From Ambrosia x helenae (Eukaryota; Streptophyta; Magnoliopsida; Asterales; Asteraceae), in contig CM061233.1 of assembly GCA_030844895.1 (NCBI GenBank), forward strand, positions 64,443,190-64,507,189: a stretch of 64,000 bases of DNA, given 5' to 3'. Shown here one piece after another: positions 47,316 to 60,070 of this stretch. The notes under the pieces were generated by a model. The model was not told the DNA's origin, made no database searches, and saw only the letters and a program-made list of their open reading frames with translations. Made by a program: the position numbers and the translations under genes. Within the stretch, counting starts at the first letter, position 1, and every line of letters starts with the position of its first letter.

Positions 47316-50095
47316 GTCTCCCCTACTTTAGAAAATTTCGTCTCGAAATTTCATTCAAGTGGAGGTTACTATGAAACAAAATGCGTTGTAAAAGTCAACT
47401 AGATTTTTAAAAGAAAATTCCATCATTTATGATTTGACAAAATTTAGAATAGTTTGTCTAATACCCGAAGTAAAAGTTTCAAAATCTTTTACAGTTGACT
47501 CGCGATTAAGAAATTGAGAGTTTAAATGTGAAAGGCTTTGTAATTGGTGAAGTGTAGAGGTACTAATGAAGCAGTTTCCCTACTTTAGAAAAGTTTCTGA
47601 CTAAATGTTATTAGAGTATGCAGCAAGTATCCAAATATTTGAGTGTGTAAGAGTATACAAGGTTCGTGCTTTCTGTGTGAGTGGTCCGGAGAAAGACTCT
47701 AGGAAGACGAATTGAAACTCGTGTAAGAACGTTCTAATCGAAAATGCTAGATAGTAGTCAACGATCTAATGATGAGGTAGCTATAATGTAGTGGGTAGGT
47801 TCTTGGTCAGACTCCTAGTCCGTTCTCGCAGTATCGTTTATGCTTATATATAGGGTGTACCGCAGCGGACCCACCACACTCTCGATACTTTGGATTCGTA
47901 CTAATTGTCTACCAATAGCCTAAGTAGAATCACACACCACCTTCATGTACCTGTAAGCCCATGATTGCGTTCCGGACCGTAACCATCGATTTACCTTACA
48001 CTAGGGTGTTATGCTTTTCCATAGCCCTAACATGAAATAAATGTGTGCAACCAATATGTAATAGCCACTGTAATGAAATAATGTTTAGTCATGACATGGT
48101 TAGAGGTCCTTCCCTTTCGGGTTTTCCCTTTAACCGTAATGAGAATAACATGTAAGTATAAGACATGGTTAGAGGTTCTTCCCTTTCGGGTTTACCCTTA
48201 ACCGGTAACTTTTGTTCACATCGTTGGTTCTGAACACTCATATTGATAGACCCTGAGGTTTACATCGTTCCCCTCGGATTGAGTAATACTCTAATCCGAG
48301 TCGTACGTGGGCACCGGCTTAGATCTCATACGAGTTATCAACTAGTATGTTCGTTGGCCATGATGATGAACAAAATAATGTAAAGTATAACAGGGTTTTG
48401 CTCAAAACAGGAAAGAAAATATGCATACCAAATATGCGTTCAAGTAAGTATATAAGTATAGCATAAAATTCCGACTGAAAGAATAGTATAACATAAATCG
48501 AGTAAATCGCACAATTGCACAAAATGAAAGTAAACGAGTTGAATTAATGCATATAGGCAATGTGAAAATAATCGCAAATAACGTGTTAGAAATAACTATG
48601 AATAAAATGGTGTAAGAATAAAATAATGAAATTTACGATAAGTGAGAGTACGCAAACAGTCGTATAGTCTACTGACATAAGGGTTTAAATTTAGTTAGTT
48701 TTACATATATACACTATGTGATAAAAGACAATTAGTAACATTCTGATAGGATATGTACAACATTTTGTTAGACCAAAAGTTTTGCGATTGAAAAAGTGCG
48801 AGTGTAATGAGATAAATTTCCGTTTATCAAAAACGTAGTTTGCTCAAACTTTGTGATATAGTTGAAAGAATAGTAGTAATGTATGAGGATAACTTTTTAG
48901 GAATCGAAGGGTGTTTTAAATTCAAAACAGGTTCATTTGAAAAATCTTCATAATTACGAGATGTCAACTTTTGAAAAGTGTTATAAAGCTTATTATTAGT
49001 TGCATATTTCTCCCGAAAATATATATTGGATTTGAAACCAAAAGGTTTACATTTGACTTTTAAAATATGTAATACAGGTTTGTAACATGCAAAATGAAAC
49101 CATTTCATGAAGTATGTATAAATCTAATGTGTTTTAAAAGACCAAGATTTAAGATGACGTGAATGATAAAAGTAAATGCGACAATAGTGTAGGAGTTACA
49201 AATCATAACTGAAAATAGTGTAAGTTTTAAAGCGGATAAAAGTTTTAATAATGATGATGAAAAAAATCTAAAAGCGAATAATTAATGAGTATATAAAACA
49301 TCAAGAGATGGAACTTAAAATCCAAATGTTAAACAAAACTTAAGAGTCAATAATGAAAACGGAAAAATGCACAAATAGCGATAGCTATTAATGGAGAAAA
49401 CTCAGAGGACATAATGACTTCATTATAAAAAAATAATATTATGACTAGAGTTTCAAACAACAAATGAAAAATATATCAAAAATGTGATACTGAAAATATT
49501 TCTAATGAAACTGGCGACTAGCCAAAGAGATTGGAATATTATTAGTGACTTGTGGGGAGCGTACTTGAACCTATGAGTGAATGGTCATTTTTTTTTTCCG
49601 ATTGCACATACCCCGTCACTGGTAAATTTCAAAACCTTTAGCGAGCCTTTAAAACAAGATGTAGAAACAGATCCCTGAGATGTGGATTTCACTCCTAACT
49701 CAAAGATGTATTTCAAAATTGAAAACAATGAAGGAATGAAACAAATCACTAAGTTAAGGATATCACCCCTGGCTTAGTGGTTAAGTTTCTTTTTGAAGGA
49801 AATACTCTTTGAGGTGTGGATGTCACTCCTATCTCAAAGGTATGTTCCTAAGATAAATAACATATAGAGGAGCGAAACGATATCACCAAGTTAGCGTTTC
49901 GTTTGTGAAATACGAGTGTCTTCTTTTCTAAGCAAAATACCGAAAGAATAACAAGAAATAATCATAACGAAAATATCTTGAATGAAAATATAAGAAATAA
50001 GAGAATTATAAACGAGAGGACTCCTGAAAGTAAGCTTAGTTATAGACTAGGCTAAAAGGCATTCTAATAACCTAATTCCCTATCTGATACCAATC
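47316..50095 (-). other. LARD internal region
   Basis: Polypurine tract at 47316-47330 (minus strand GTAGGGGAGAC). At the right end ATTGGTATCAG (50083-50093, minus strand) is a weakened primer-binding site. Inside are the segment shared with 40960 and a 69-base tandem pair from 48093 and 48162 (GACATGGTTAGAGGTYCTTC). The 93-codon minus frame at 48827-49108 has no recognisable domain. Confidence 0.8.
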
Positions 50096-52839
50096 TGTAA
50101 CACCCCAACCGATGGCGGAAACATCGAGGTGTCACGTAGTGACGATTGTTCAATAGCTCATGGACTAAAAGTGTAAATATTGATACATTGATTAAATAGT
50201 TTATTACATTGAAATGAAATACAACGATTCTAAATGCCAACTAATCTGAAATACAATGAATCAAAATCTAAATATAAATCCGAAAGCTTAAAGAATGCAT
50301 CTCAAAACAACCTGAAACATGTACAAAATAATTTGGTCAATACAAAAATTGTATTGGTGAGCATACCCTGTTTAAATAAATATAGTAGAAAAGTGTTTAG
50401 CAATTCATGTGCGGTACCATTTGCAATTATGTAATAAGTAATATCCGTTCAAAACCAAACCTGAGAATAATGACTAACACAAGACCAACCAACTGAATAA
50501 TGAATTAACAAGACAATGACCAAGATTCTCTCAACAGAGTCTCAAGGGGGTATACCATAGTACTATTCATTGAAAAGCTAGGCCGCCCAGCGGTTAAAGA
50601 TTTTGACAAGTCATAGACACACCAATTATCATAAAGCAAACACACATGAGAATTGCATTAAGTATAAGAAATTGAAACTTGATTAATATATAGGTACATG
50701 AGTCACCCCAAAGTAGTAAAACAGTAAAAAGGGGGAAAGATATACTCACAGTTTGCGAAAGCGATCAAAATCCACTTAAGCGGTCGTGAGCTAAGTAATG
50801 GGAATTCCGAGGAATTCAACCTATAACGTATATGAATACTAGTAAGGAAAAGTCTAAAAAGTCTAAGGTATCTAAGGTCTAAGGCATTAGGGTTTGCTAA
50901 GTCGATTTGGGGAATTAGAGTTTTTTTATGATCAGTCGAATTAATGTAAAAGTTGTATATTAAAAATAATATACCAAAGTTTGTAAATATGATGTAGGTA
51001 ATATAATTTTTACTTATTTGAATATTTAGATAAAACTTATGTTCGAATAATTAAGACAAAATAATGTAATTAACTACTTTACTAATTATTGTAAATAAAT
51101 TCAATAATATAAATGTGTAACTAAATAATTATGAGTTTCACAATAATCTAACATATGGTAATTAAGATTTTTAAACATAATAAATTTCTATTTTATAAGA
51201 AAAGTATTTATAAAATAGATGTTTAAATAGTGTAAATAAATAAATGTTTAATTATGTCTAATTAAACGTAAATAAGGCTAATAATACCAGACATGATCCA
51301 AAAATCTTAGTTTTATAGAAAATAGATGCTTTCAGTTGTAAATAAATTAAAAATAATTTCCCCATAATTTATATAAACTTATTTATATTTAAAACTGATT
51401 TAACGAGATTAAATTAGGTTTAAATGATTGAAAATAGGAAAATCAATAAAAATAAAGGTTTTCTGAACCAATAATTTTTAATTAAGTTCATGATGATTAG
51501 AAATAATTTATCAAAAATTTTGAGATAAAAATCTTTAAAAATGAATTTTTAATCAATTAATTATTATTAAAACAATTTAAATTAATAAAATCGTGAAGAT
51601 AGATATTTTTTAGAAAACCAAAAATATGACAATTTTCTATGGGGTATCAAGAAGCTACACCTAAATTTTTATAATTTTTGGATCAAAAATGAATTTATTA
51701 TGATTATTTAAAGAGTAATGCATTTTATATGTATATATATATATATAATTAAAAAAAATTCAGAAATGAACAAAAAAATAGGGAATCAGACCAGTGACTA
51801 AGGGGTCTCGAACCCTGGTCTAATCCATAACCATACTAGCTTACAACCACTATACCACTTAATACATGTGTTATTATTTTTAGATTTATAAACTATTTAA
51901 ACACTATATAGAAAGTTATCTTCTTCCCCAAATCCAACTCTAGAACCCTAACCCTAACCCCAAATCTAATAACTCAATTCAAGCAACAAAGGAACCTGAA
52001 TTCATGGGGTTAATATTCGGAGTTGATCAATAAACAAAACGGCAAACTAATATTAGACTTACAATATTGAACAGGGATCGAAACAAGGTTTCAAGAACCG
52101 CATAAATGAGTAGTCGATTGGACACTATAGCATGCGAACTGATGTTGTTTTTTCGTGGGTTTACGAGCTGTAATGATGCAGCAAAGATACGGAGTCACCA
52201 ATTTAAATGTTGGATGGTTAAACAAGGCGTTTAAAGGGTTTAAAATCTTCCGTCGGTTACAAGTGACGAACCCGAAGAAATGCTTGATTAAATCCCATTA
52301 AACGCGTTATAACAGCCTATTAATGGACGGAAATCCGGTACTAATGATGGAAAAATGTTTCGGAACAATAATCATTTATTAAAACTGATGTTATGACTCG
52401 CCGGAGCAAACTCGCCGGACCGGCGAGACCTGGTCGGAAAAACGCCCGGGAAAGCAGGGAAGGGAAAGCTGATTTTTTTTGTTTTTGAAAGTTTGGACAG
52501 TTGGCAATAATGGTCCCCGTGGTTAGAATGGTTAATTTATTAATGTTTTGGTTATATTTTTCTTAATAAAAGTTAACTAAGTTAGTCTAGCTTAACTTAA
52601 ACATTTTTTTTAAACTTCATAAAACTTAAAAGAAAGCCGTTCTGAATAACGTTTTAAGCTACGTATTTGATTAAAACATAGACACGATCCATAATAAATA
52701 TAAACGATGAATTTTTATTTTTTTTAGTTCGCTCTAAAATAAATTTTTAAAACGACGAAACTTAATAGGGATTATAATAGAAAATTTTGAAGGGCTATTA
52801 TTGTAAATTTGACGAAAGACGAAGGTGACGAATGTCACA
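50096..52839 (-). repeat. LARD 5' LTR (2744 bp)
   Basis: It matches 44570-47315 nearly base for base; scattered changes include AACGGTTAATG against AGCGGTTAAAG and short A/T run-length differences. Divergence is about 1 percent by eye. Confidence 0.93.
51804..51857 (-). repeat. tRNA-like (SINE) promoter inside the LARD LTR, copy 2
   Basis: The same A-box-like and B boxes as at 46277-46330, unchanged in both, so the insertion predates this copy of the LARD. Confidence 0.5.
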
Positions 52840-52844
52840 TTAAT

Positions 52845-53682
52845 GGTAACTAAGTCCCTCAAAACCGAGCATTGGAAGCATCCCGAAGATAACAATGGAA
52901 ACGTGTAATGTGTTTGGATGATGCCTCAAATCCGATGTCAGTCACAACAGAAAAACAACTGTAACCGAATGAACTATGATCGTCACCCCCGGTAACCAAT
53001 ACTGTAGCCAAAGACCCCGTTCACTATACACTAGTTACATGAAGGATTGGATGATTGTTAAAAAACGATCTCAAATCCACAACTTTCTTTTAGGAATAAT
53101 CTACAACGCGTATCACGCGTACTGTTACAAACCAGGATGGTGGAAGAAGGGACTTGGGATCAAGACTGAGCACATACTTGACAAAACGATCTAACGATAT
53201 AGAGAATTTCTTTCAACCGGAAACCACCTCGAACCACCAGCTTTGCCTTCTTTCATGCCTCGATCTCCTTCTCTCTCTCTCTCTCTCTTCGGTTTTGTTA
53301 ACAACCGCAAGAATACCTTATTTAGGGTTTATCTCTTTTGAATGAGTTTTAAAATCATCATGTAAATATAGGCCCTCAATCTTTTATTTGATGATAACTT
53401 GCTCCCAAATTAACTTAAAACATTTTCAAACAAGGACAACTAGGACCTTCCAATCACCATTGATCATGTTATAAGTGCCGAGCTCGCTAACGAACCCACT
53501 CTCTGGAAGTCGGTTAGTCGATTCCGTCAAAATAACTTTTGAGCTAAAACATGTGTTTGTCAAACCCACTTATCAACCTTATTAATAACAACGTATGATT
53601 CATAATAAAACATTAAAGAATCCACTTGATGAGTACCAGGTTTTCACTTAAATAAAGAATGGTGAATTTTTAGGAAGTTACA
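52845..53682 (-). repeat. 3' LTR end of another minus-strand gypsy element
   Basis: The right edge AGGAAGTTACA is followed by AGTCTACCCTCCTT, a minus-strand polypurine tract, and then by sequence reading on the minus strand GGATTCGAGGACGAATCC, the gypsy pre-LTR signature. The LTR was split by the LARD at TTAAT, so 44508-44564 may be its left part. A CT run (53266-53288) and AAACCCTAAATAAGG occur inside. The open frames at 52976-53345 show no domain. Confidence 0.6.
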
Positions 53683-54078
53683 AGTCTACCCTCCTTAAAA
53701 TAGGATTCGTCCTCGAATCCTCTTGGATAAGGAACCGCCAAGTGTGATGTTTTAAGGATAACCTGCTAAGAATTTATTAACTACATGTATAGATGAATAG
53801 CCTTCTACTGCTATTCTAATCCACTTACTTCTACACATGACAGAACATTCATATGATTATTTCAGGTTACAAACCAGAACAGAAAAGTAACAATAGACCA
53901 CCAACAACGTTGATCAAGTGCGATTGGTTGTCTATGCCACTATAATGTTCCAAACGTATCCACGTATTGAAAATAGAAATTCAATGAATAACATTCACAC
54001 GTACTTCAAAGAATAAAGACATTCTGATGCATTGAGGCAAGAAACATACCATGAAAGGCGGGAATTCTATCCTACCTT
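53683..54078 (-). other. Gypsy internal remnant, target of Copia B
   Basis: This holds the polypurine tract and the last bases of a degraded gypsy pol frame (minus strand TTCGAGGACGAATCC). Copia B inserted at ATATC at its end; host sequence resumes at 58733. No gene is seen. Confidence 0.5.
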
Positions 54079-54083
54079 ATATC

Positions 54084-54216
54084 TCTTAGCATAATAATAT
54101 TCGTATATATTTAGGAGATATTGTTTTCCATTATTATCTTGTATTGTTTCCCTATAAATAGGGTATTGTATTCATTTGATTGATCATCAATAATATTAAC
54201 CATAAACCACTTTTAC
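54084..54216 (+). repeat. Copia B 5' LTR
   Basis: It runs from TCTTAGCATAATAAT to CCACTTTTAC, with a TATA box in CCCTATAAATAGGG. It matches the right LTR apart from indels. The primer-binding site begins at 54217. Confidence 0.85.
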
Positions 54217-54296
54217 GGTATCAGAGATACGACTCAAACCCTAGAAATCTTCTTTCGATCGGTTGCCGATCTCTTTTCTTTTTTCTTCGCCGTTCA

Positions 54297-55003
54297 TGAC
54301 CAAAGACGTCGAGGTGTCTGATGCACAGGCTTTGGCCAAACCCATGATGACATCAAGGTCACCTACACGGCCTGGGTCAAACTGTTTCAGTTACACGCAC
54401 GCGCCTACAAGGTTCTTCATCATATCGATGGCACAAACCTTCCGGCTGAGACCGATGCCGAGTACCCATTGTGGCTCGAACTTGACGCGTTAGAGCTACA
54501 ATGGATCATCGGTACCGTCTACGACGGCCATCTGCCTCCGTTAATGGGTCAGGTTGCGACCGCCCGCCCGTGCCGCGTGGCTTAAACTAGATAAGATGTA
54601 TCTCAGTAACAATAAGGCTAGGGCAGCCGCTTTAGAAACACAATTTTGTAATCTTACTCTTGCTGGTTGCTCGTCCGTAGATGACTATTGTCAGCGGCTC
54701 AATGATTTGGCAAACCAACTGGAGGATGTCGACCAATCAATCACCGAATCTCGCCTCATGCTACAGCTTGTCGGCGGCCTCCTGCAGGAATACAACACCA
54801 CCGCGTCCCTCATTCATCAAAATAACGCCGCCAGGGATACCGCTAGGACAATGCTGAAGGACGAGGTTATACGTATGGAAGCTCGCAAGTCTGCCACGTC
54901 CTCGGTCCTTCTTACTCAACAACAACAACCGCAGCAGGCCGCTTTTTCGGCCACACATCTGCCAGCCCCCAACCCCAACCCGAACCCGAACTCGTACTCT
55001 TGA
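54297..55003 (+). pseudogene. gag: Copia B gag, frameshifted
   Basis: After MTKDVEV the sense moves frame: VTYTAWVKLFQLHARAYKVL and WLELDALELQWI read in another frame up to ~54570, and from 54554 the frame gives AWLKLDKMYLSNNKARAAAL and DDYCQRLNDLANQLEDVD. These match the copia-type gag (UBN2) pattern. The Gln/Pro/Asn-rich C-terminus ends at a stop at 55003. No clear CCHC knuckle was found. Confidence 0.78.
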
Positions 55004-55402
55004 TCTTATGGGACACGAGGCAGGGGAAGGGGATGGGGGCCAATCATATCGTGGTAGGGGAGGTCGAGGACGAGATACCGAAAGATCCGATTGGGTCCAG
55101 CTGCAGTAGCAGTATCCTCATTGGGCCTGGTGGACTCCTCCGCCTTGCCCGTATCTGACCCAACCCGCCTGGCAGCCATCCTCATTCAGTCCGTAGCAGC
55201 CCACAGCCCCACAATCCTTCGGCTCCACTTTTTCACAACCCAACAGCAGCCCACAGCAACCTGTCCAGGCCCAATACAGCGGATATGTCCCTGCCCAGCC
55301 TTCGGCTCCTCCCAGTTATGGGTATAATGCCCTTTGCCCATCTAATTTAAGTGAAGCACTTTCCTCTTTTAGGTTATTTATTCACAGGATCCATCAAAAT
55401 AT

Positions 55403-58400
55403 ATGGATACCGGAGCCGAAGAACATGTGACCCAAGATCAAGTTATGATCCAAATCCCTGTGTCATCTACTGTAAACACTAAAATTTTGGTCGGTAATGG
55501 TCAATGTGTTCCAATTGTTCAGTCCGGTACTGGCTTTTACCCACTCCCAAACCGCACCTATATTTTACCAAATATTCTTTATAGCCCCCAATAATTAAAA
55601 ATCTTATTTCGGTAAGACGTTTTACTCATAATCAGGTTTCTATAGAATTTGACCTGTTTGGTTTTTCTTTGAAGGACCTTCGCAATGGCAGAATTCTATC
55701 CCGCCACAATAGCACCGGGGACCTCTATCCTGTTCCACCACCGCTACTTCCGCCTCAAGCTTGCCACCTCACCACTGTTTCTCTTCCCTGGCAAGACCTT
55801 TTAGGACATCCAGGATCTCAAATCTTAGAAATTCTTATTCGTAATTTTAATTTTCATGTAATAAAGACCATGTGTCTAGATTTTGCAACTCTTGTTATAT
55901 TTCTAATAGCAAACGTTTACCATTATATGCTTCTAATTCTTATACCTTTGCACCATTTGATATTGTCCATTGCGATTTGTGGACCTCACCTGTCACGAGT
56001 AAAACTGGCTATAAATATTATATCGTTTTAATATACAACTTTTCCCATTTTGTGTGGGTATACCCCCTTAAATTCAAGTCCGAAACTTTTCCCACCTTTG
56101 TTAAATTTCACCGCTTAATTGCCACTCAATTTAACCGTCACATCAAAACTTTTCAATGTGACCTCGGGGACAAGTTCGACAACAATGCATTTAAAAATTT
56201 TGCTATCCAAAATGGCCTTCTTTTTCGCTTCTCATGCCCCCAAACGTCCTCCCAAAATGGACGTGCGGAACATATGATTTGTCGTCTAAACGACGCTATT
56301 CGAGCCCTCCTCATCCATGCCAACCTACCTCCTTCCTTTTGGGTGGAGGCCCTCCATATAGCTACATACCTTCACAACATCCAACCCACCAAACGCCTTA
56401 GCTTTTTCACTCCCACCTTCGCCTTTACCTTCGCCACCCAACCTATGACCACTTACGAGTGTTTGGGTGCACCTGTTATCCGAACACTTCTGCCATTCAG
56501 CCCCATAAATTACACCCACGTGCCATTAGATGCATTTTTCTGGGGTACCCACCAGATTTTCGGGGTTACCGCTGCCTTGACCCAACTACGGGCATAGTGC
56601 ACATATCTCGTCATGTCACCTTTGACGAGTCCTCCTTTCCTTACACCATCCCGAACACCGTCTCGTCCTATTAATTCTTGGACGATGACCTCCCACCATC
56701 TTTCACCTTTTCCCCCAAACGCGACATTGCACCCACCTCCACACACCACTGGCCTAATACCGCCTCCAGGCCCATTACATGGCCTAGCCTTCCCTCCACC
56801 AAATTCGTTACCCACCTCACGTCCTGCCCTGCCTATAACATACTCTAGACGCTCCCAGCCCACTTTACCTACCCAACCCTCGGCCACCATACCACCCGGC
56901 TTCGCACCTTAGCCCAACCCGCCCACTCCGGCCCAATCTCACACACCCAGAAACACTCATCCAATGACTACCCGCTCCAAGACTGGCTCACTTAAACCTC
57001 AAACACCATTAAATTTACACACCTCTACCATCTCTCTTATACCCAACACCTATGCCAAAGCCTTTACCGACCCTCATTGGACACATGCTATGCATGCCGA
57101 ATTTAATGCTTTGCAGGAAAATGATACATGGGATTTGGTCCCAAGGCCCACTGACCGACCTGTTATTCGCTGCATATGGTTGTTTCACCATAAATTTCGG
57201 TCAGATGGATCCTTGGAGCGCTATAAAGCACGGCTGGTGGTTAATGGCAAATCACAAACTGTCGGGATTTATTGTGAAGACACGTTTAGCCCGGTTGTTA
57301 AACCGGATACTATTAGAACAGTTTTATCTTTGGCCGGCTCGCTCTTGGCCCATCCATCAGTTGGATATCAAGAACGCCTTCTTACATGGACATTTGCAGG
57401 AAACAGTGTTTATGCATCAGCCTCCGGGGTTCGTTGACAAACGGTTCCCGAACTTTGTGTGCCGCCTAAAGAAATCACTTTACGGTTTAAAGCAGGCACC
57501 ACGTGCGTGGTATACTCGTTTTGCCACGTACATTATGTCACAGGTGTTTAAAAGTAGTGCCTGGGACAACTAATTGTTTATTTTTAAGAAAGGGCCACAT
57601 ACAGCTTATTTGCTACTATATGTGGATGACATTATTCTTACAGCGTCTACGGATGCATTTCTTCAGGAGAGAATTCGAGCGCTTTCTCGAGAGTTTGCAA
57701 TGACGGACCTTGGCCGCTTACATCATTTTTTGGGCATTACAGTCACTCATTTACATAATGGTCTCTTTTTATCACAGTCTCAGTATACGAAAGATATCAT
57801 TCAATGGATTTCGATAACTTCTTGTAAGCCTTGCACCACACCTGTGGACTTATCTGCTAAATTAAGTGCAACCGACGGCCCCCTGTTTCATGACCCTACT
57901 TTATACCGGAGTTTGGCAGGTGCACTACAATACTTATCTTTTACTAGGCCTGATATCTCTTACGCTGTTCAGCAGGTGTGCCTCTTTATGCATGAGCCTC
58001 GTGACTCACATTTTTCTTTCATGAAGAGAATTATTCGGTATCTACAGGGGACCGTTCATTATTGCATTGGGCTCACTAAATCATCGGTCAACTCCCTTGT
58101 GGCTTATTCTGATGCCGACTGGGGCGGCTGTCCAGACTCACGCCGTTCCACCAGTGGTTATTGTGTTTTTCTAGGTGATAATTTAATCTCCTGCTCATCG
58201 AAGTGTCAACCAACCGTTTCTCGGTCTAGTGTGGAAGAAGAGTACAGAGGTGTTGCAAATGCCATGGCCGAAGCTACATGGATCAGCAATCTCTTGCTTG
58301 AGCTGCACGTCCCACTTTTACAGGCATCCGTGGTTTATTGTGATAATGTGTCTATAGTTTACTTGTCTAATAATCTAGTTCAACATCAACGGACGAAACA

Positions 58401-58527
58401 TGTTGAGATTGACATTCACTTTGTTCGTGAGAAGGTCCGCATCGGTCACATTCGTGTCTTACATGTCCCTTCTGCTTCGCAGTATGCTGATATCTTCACC
58501 AAGGGATTGTCTCGCGAACTATTCTAG
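55403..58527 (+). pseudogene. pol: Copia B pol, multiple frameshifts
   Basis: Protease tail with a DTG motif (YMDTGAEEHVTQD); GAG-pre-integrase remnant (LLGHPGSQIL); integrase with HCDLW and NGRAEH, but the second acidic site is altered (FQCDLGDKFDN) and the usual DDYSR is IYNFSH; reverse transcriptase in at least three frame segments (56964-57437, 57052-57573, 57574 on) with DIKNAFLHG and LLLYVDDIILT; RNase H with YSDADWGGC, SSVEEEYRG and CDNVS, ending KGLSRELF. At least four frame changes make it inactive. Confidence 0.88.
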
Positions 58528-58581
58528 TCTTTTCGGTCCAGTTTAACTGTCTGCTTCGTGCCCGATCAAACTGAGGGGGAA

Positions 58582-58727
58582 TCTTAGAATAATAATATTT
58601 GTATATATTTAGAAGATATTGTATAGTAATTATAGGAGATATTGTTTTCCATTATTATCTTGTATTGTTTCCCCAAATTGTATTCCTTTGATTGATCATC
58701 AATAAAATTAACCACAAACCACTTTTA
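58582..58727 (+). repeat. Copia B 3' LTR
   Basis: It runs from TCTTAGAATAATAATATTTG to CCACTTTTA, just after the polypurine tract. It lacks the TATA segment of the 5' LTR and carries a short duplicated AGATATTGTATAG segment. Confidence 0.85.
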
Positions 58728-58732
58728 ATATC

Positions 58733-59063
58733 AAGCCCATTAACATTTTGACCTATCAATAATTGTTGTTAACAAATCAACATGGAATGCCTTAGCATAC
58801 TCTAAGACGTATATGTATTGGCTTTCCACTTAAAACTTTGTATATTTAAGCATTCGACAGCAAACAGCCCCACCTAACATATTGTGCATTTATCCACTAA
58901 ATGATAAAAACTTCAAATACTACCTCAAGATGTAAGGGAATTAACCTCCCACATATCCTCATGCCATTAAGCATTTAAATGAAAATATAAGGACATATTC
59001 CAAAATTAAAGGATTACCTCTTGGCGTGTAGCTACCCATAGTGGCATTTCTAGTTTAGGTCCC
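58733..59063. other. Gene-free flank
   Basis: AT-rich DNA continuing the sequence broken by Copia B at 54078. No gene or repeat boundary is recognised. Confidence 0.4.
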
Positions 59064-59653
59064 TGTTAGGATCTGAGTTTGATTGCTTTGATTGTTTAAG
59101 TAATGATGTGATGAACGAAGTGAATTATAATTGGAAAGTGTAGCGGAATAATAAACTATTAATCAAAACAAGAGAATAATTTTTTTTCCAATCGAAAGCT
59201 TTCATTAATCAAATGATTACAATCAATAGTACAAGTACTCCCCCTTAGCCAGATCACTCTGTGAGTGTTTGTCTGAGAGAATGTTTCGAGTGATGAATAG
59301 AACAGTACAAGCACTGTTCTATTTATAGACAAATCTAAACCACTAATGATCTAAGCTGACGTCACCTAAGACAGTGACCTCTAATAGAATAACAAACATA
59401 AAACATCTGTTGCACACAAACTACTGTTACATTGTAAAACTCTGAAAGGTAAACTACTGTTAGGAAAACTCTAATGGTCTTGTATCATCTGTTGGGGCCA
59501 ACAGCACTTAGGCTCCAACAGACCTTTAGCCTTCAGTACTTTAATCAGCAGTTGTTCTCTAGCAGTTCTTATCCAATAGTCTTTTGCAGCAGTTGTTCCA
59601 ACAGTTGTTAGGGTACAACAGATGTTAGGATCAGCAGCCTTTTGGGTACACAA
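59064..59653 (-). repeat. Copia-type LTR, probably solo or truncated
   Basis: The left end is TGTTAGGATCTGAG; on the minus strand the TATA box GTCTATAAATAGAAC lies at 59319-59333. The layout resembles the Copia A LTR, and the right part repeats AACTACTGTTA and AGCAGTTGTT, close to the Copia A nonamer. The right boundary is uncertain, and no primer-binding site or polypurine tract is seen. Confidence 0.5.
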
Positions 59654-59888
59654 AAATATTTATAACTAAATAAAAAATATTTATAACTAAATAAAAAATA
59701 TTTTGTGTCTTCAATAAAATAATCATACTGGTTTAGCATGCACGTCAGCCAAAAATTTTTAGTAAAATAATAACTAAAAGAGTGGGCGCAAGAACTCACC
59801 TCATCGTATTGCTCGGATCATGCAAAGCTATGGAACTGAAAAGAAGCTTGAATCCTCGAATGAACAAAACTTGATCATAGGGATGAGA

Positions 59889-60006
59889 TAGGTACCGTAC
59901 CCGTACCTACACCCGTACCCGTACCGAAAATACAGCTACCAAAGTTGAACAAAAGTGGGTACCGAATACCGTACCGAATATATAGGTACGATACCCGTTT
60001 GGTACC
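59889..60006. repeat. GTACC-rich inverted simple repeat
   Basis: Repeated CCGTACC/GGTACCG words (GGTACCGTACCCGTACC on one side, GGGTACCGAATACCGTACC on the other) around a short spacer could fold back. Non-coding. Confidence 0.7.
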
Positions 60007-60070
60007 TTTTTGTTTTTTTTTTCTTTTTTGAGCACTCGTACGGGTACCAAGTAGGTAAAGAATTATGAGT

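Larger units (their letters stand above)
44570..52839 (-). mobile_element. Complete gypsy-derived LARD (8.27 kb), non-coding
   Basis: LTRs at 44570-47315 and 50096-52839 are near-identical. TTAAT is duplicated at 44565-44569 and 52840-52844. On the minus strand the 3' LTR is preceded by ATTTCGAGACGAAATTTTCT and GTAGGGGAGAC, the pre-LTR signature of Tekay-like Ty3/gypsy elements. The 2.78 kb internal region has no gag or pol. The close LTR match implies a recent insertion, so it must move with proteins from another element. Confidence 0.92.
54084..58727 (+). mobile_element. Copia B: complete short-LTR Copia (Ale/Retrofit-like), frameshifted
   Basis: LTRs at 54084-54216 (133 bp) and 58582-58727 (146 bp), with ATATC duplicated at 54079-54083 and 58728-58732. 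A primer-binding site GGTATCAGAG follows the left LTR and the polypurine tract CTGAGGGGGAA precedes the right one. The LTR starts are mutated to TCTTAG. The order gag, PR, IN, RT, RNase H is Copia type. The two LTRs differ by indels: the right one has ~23 extra bases and lacks the left LTR's CCTATAAATAGGG TATA region. Confidence 0.92.

Noticed and set aside
48827..49108. A 93-codon gene in the LARD internal region
   Set aside because: No domain, no start context, AT-biased composition, and nothing comparable in the related remnant at 42211-43029.
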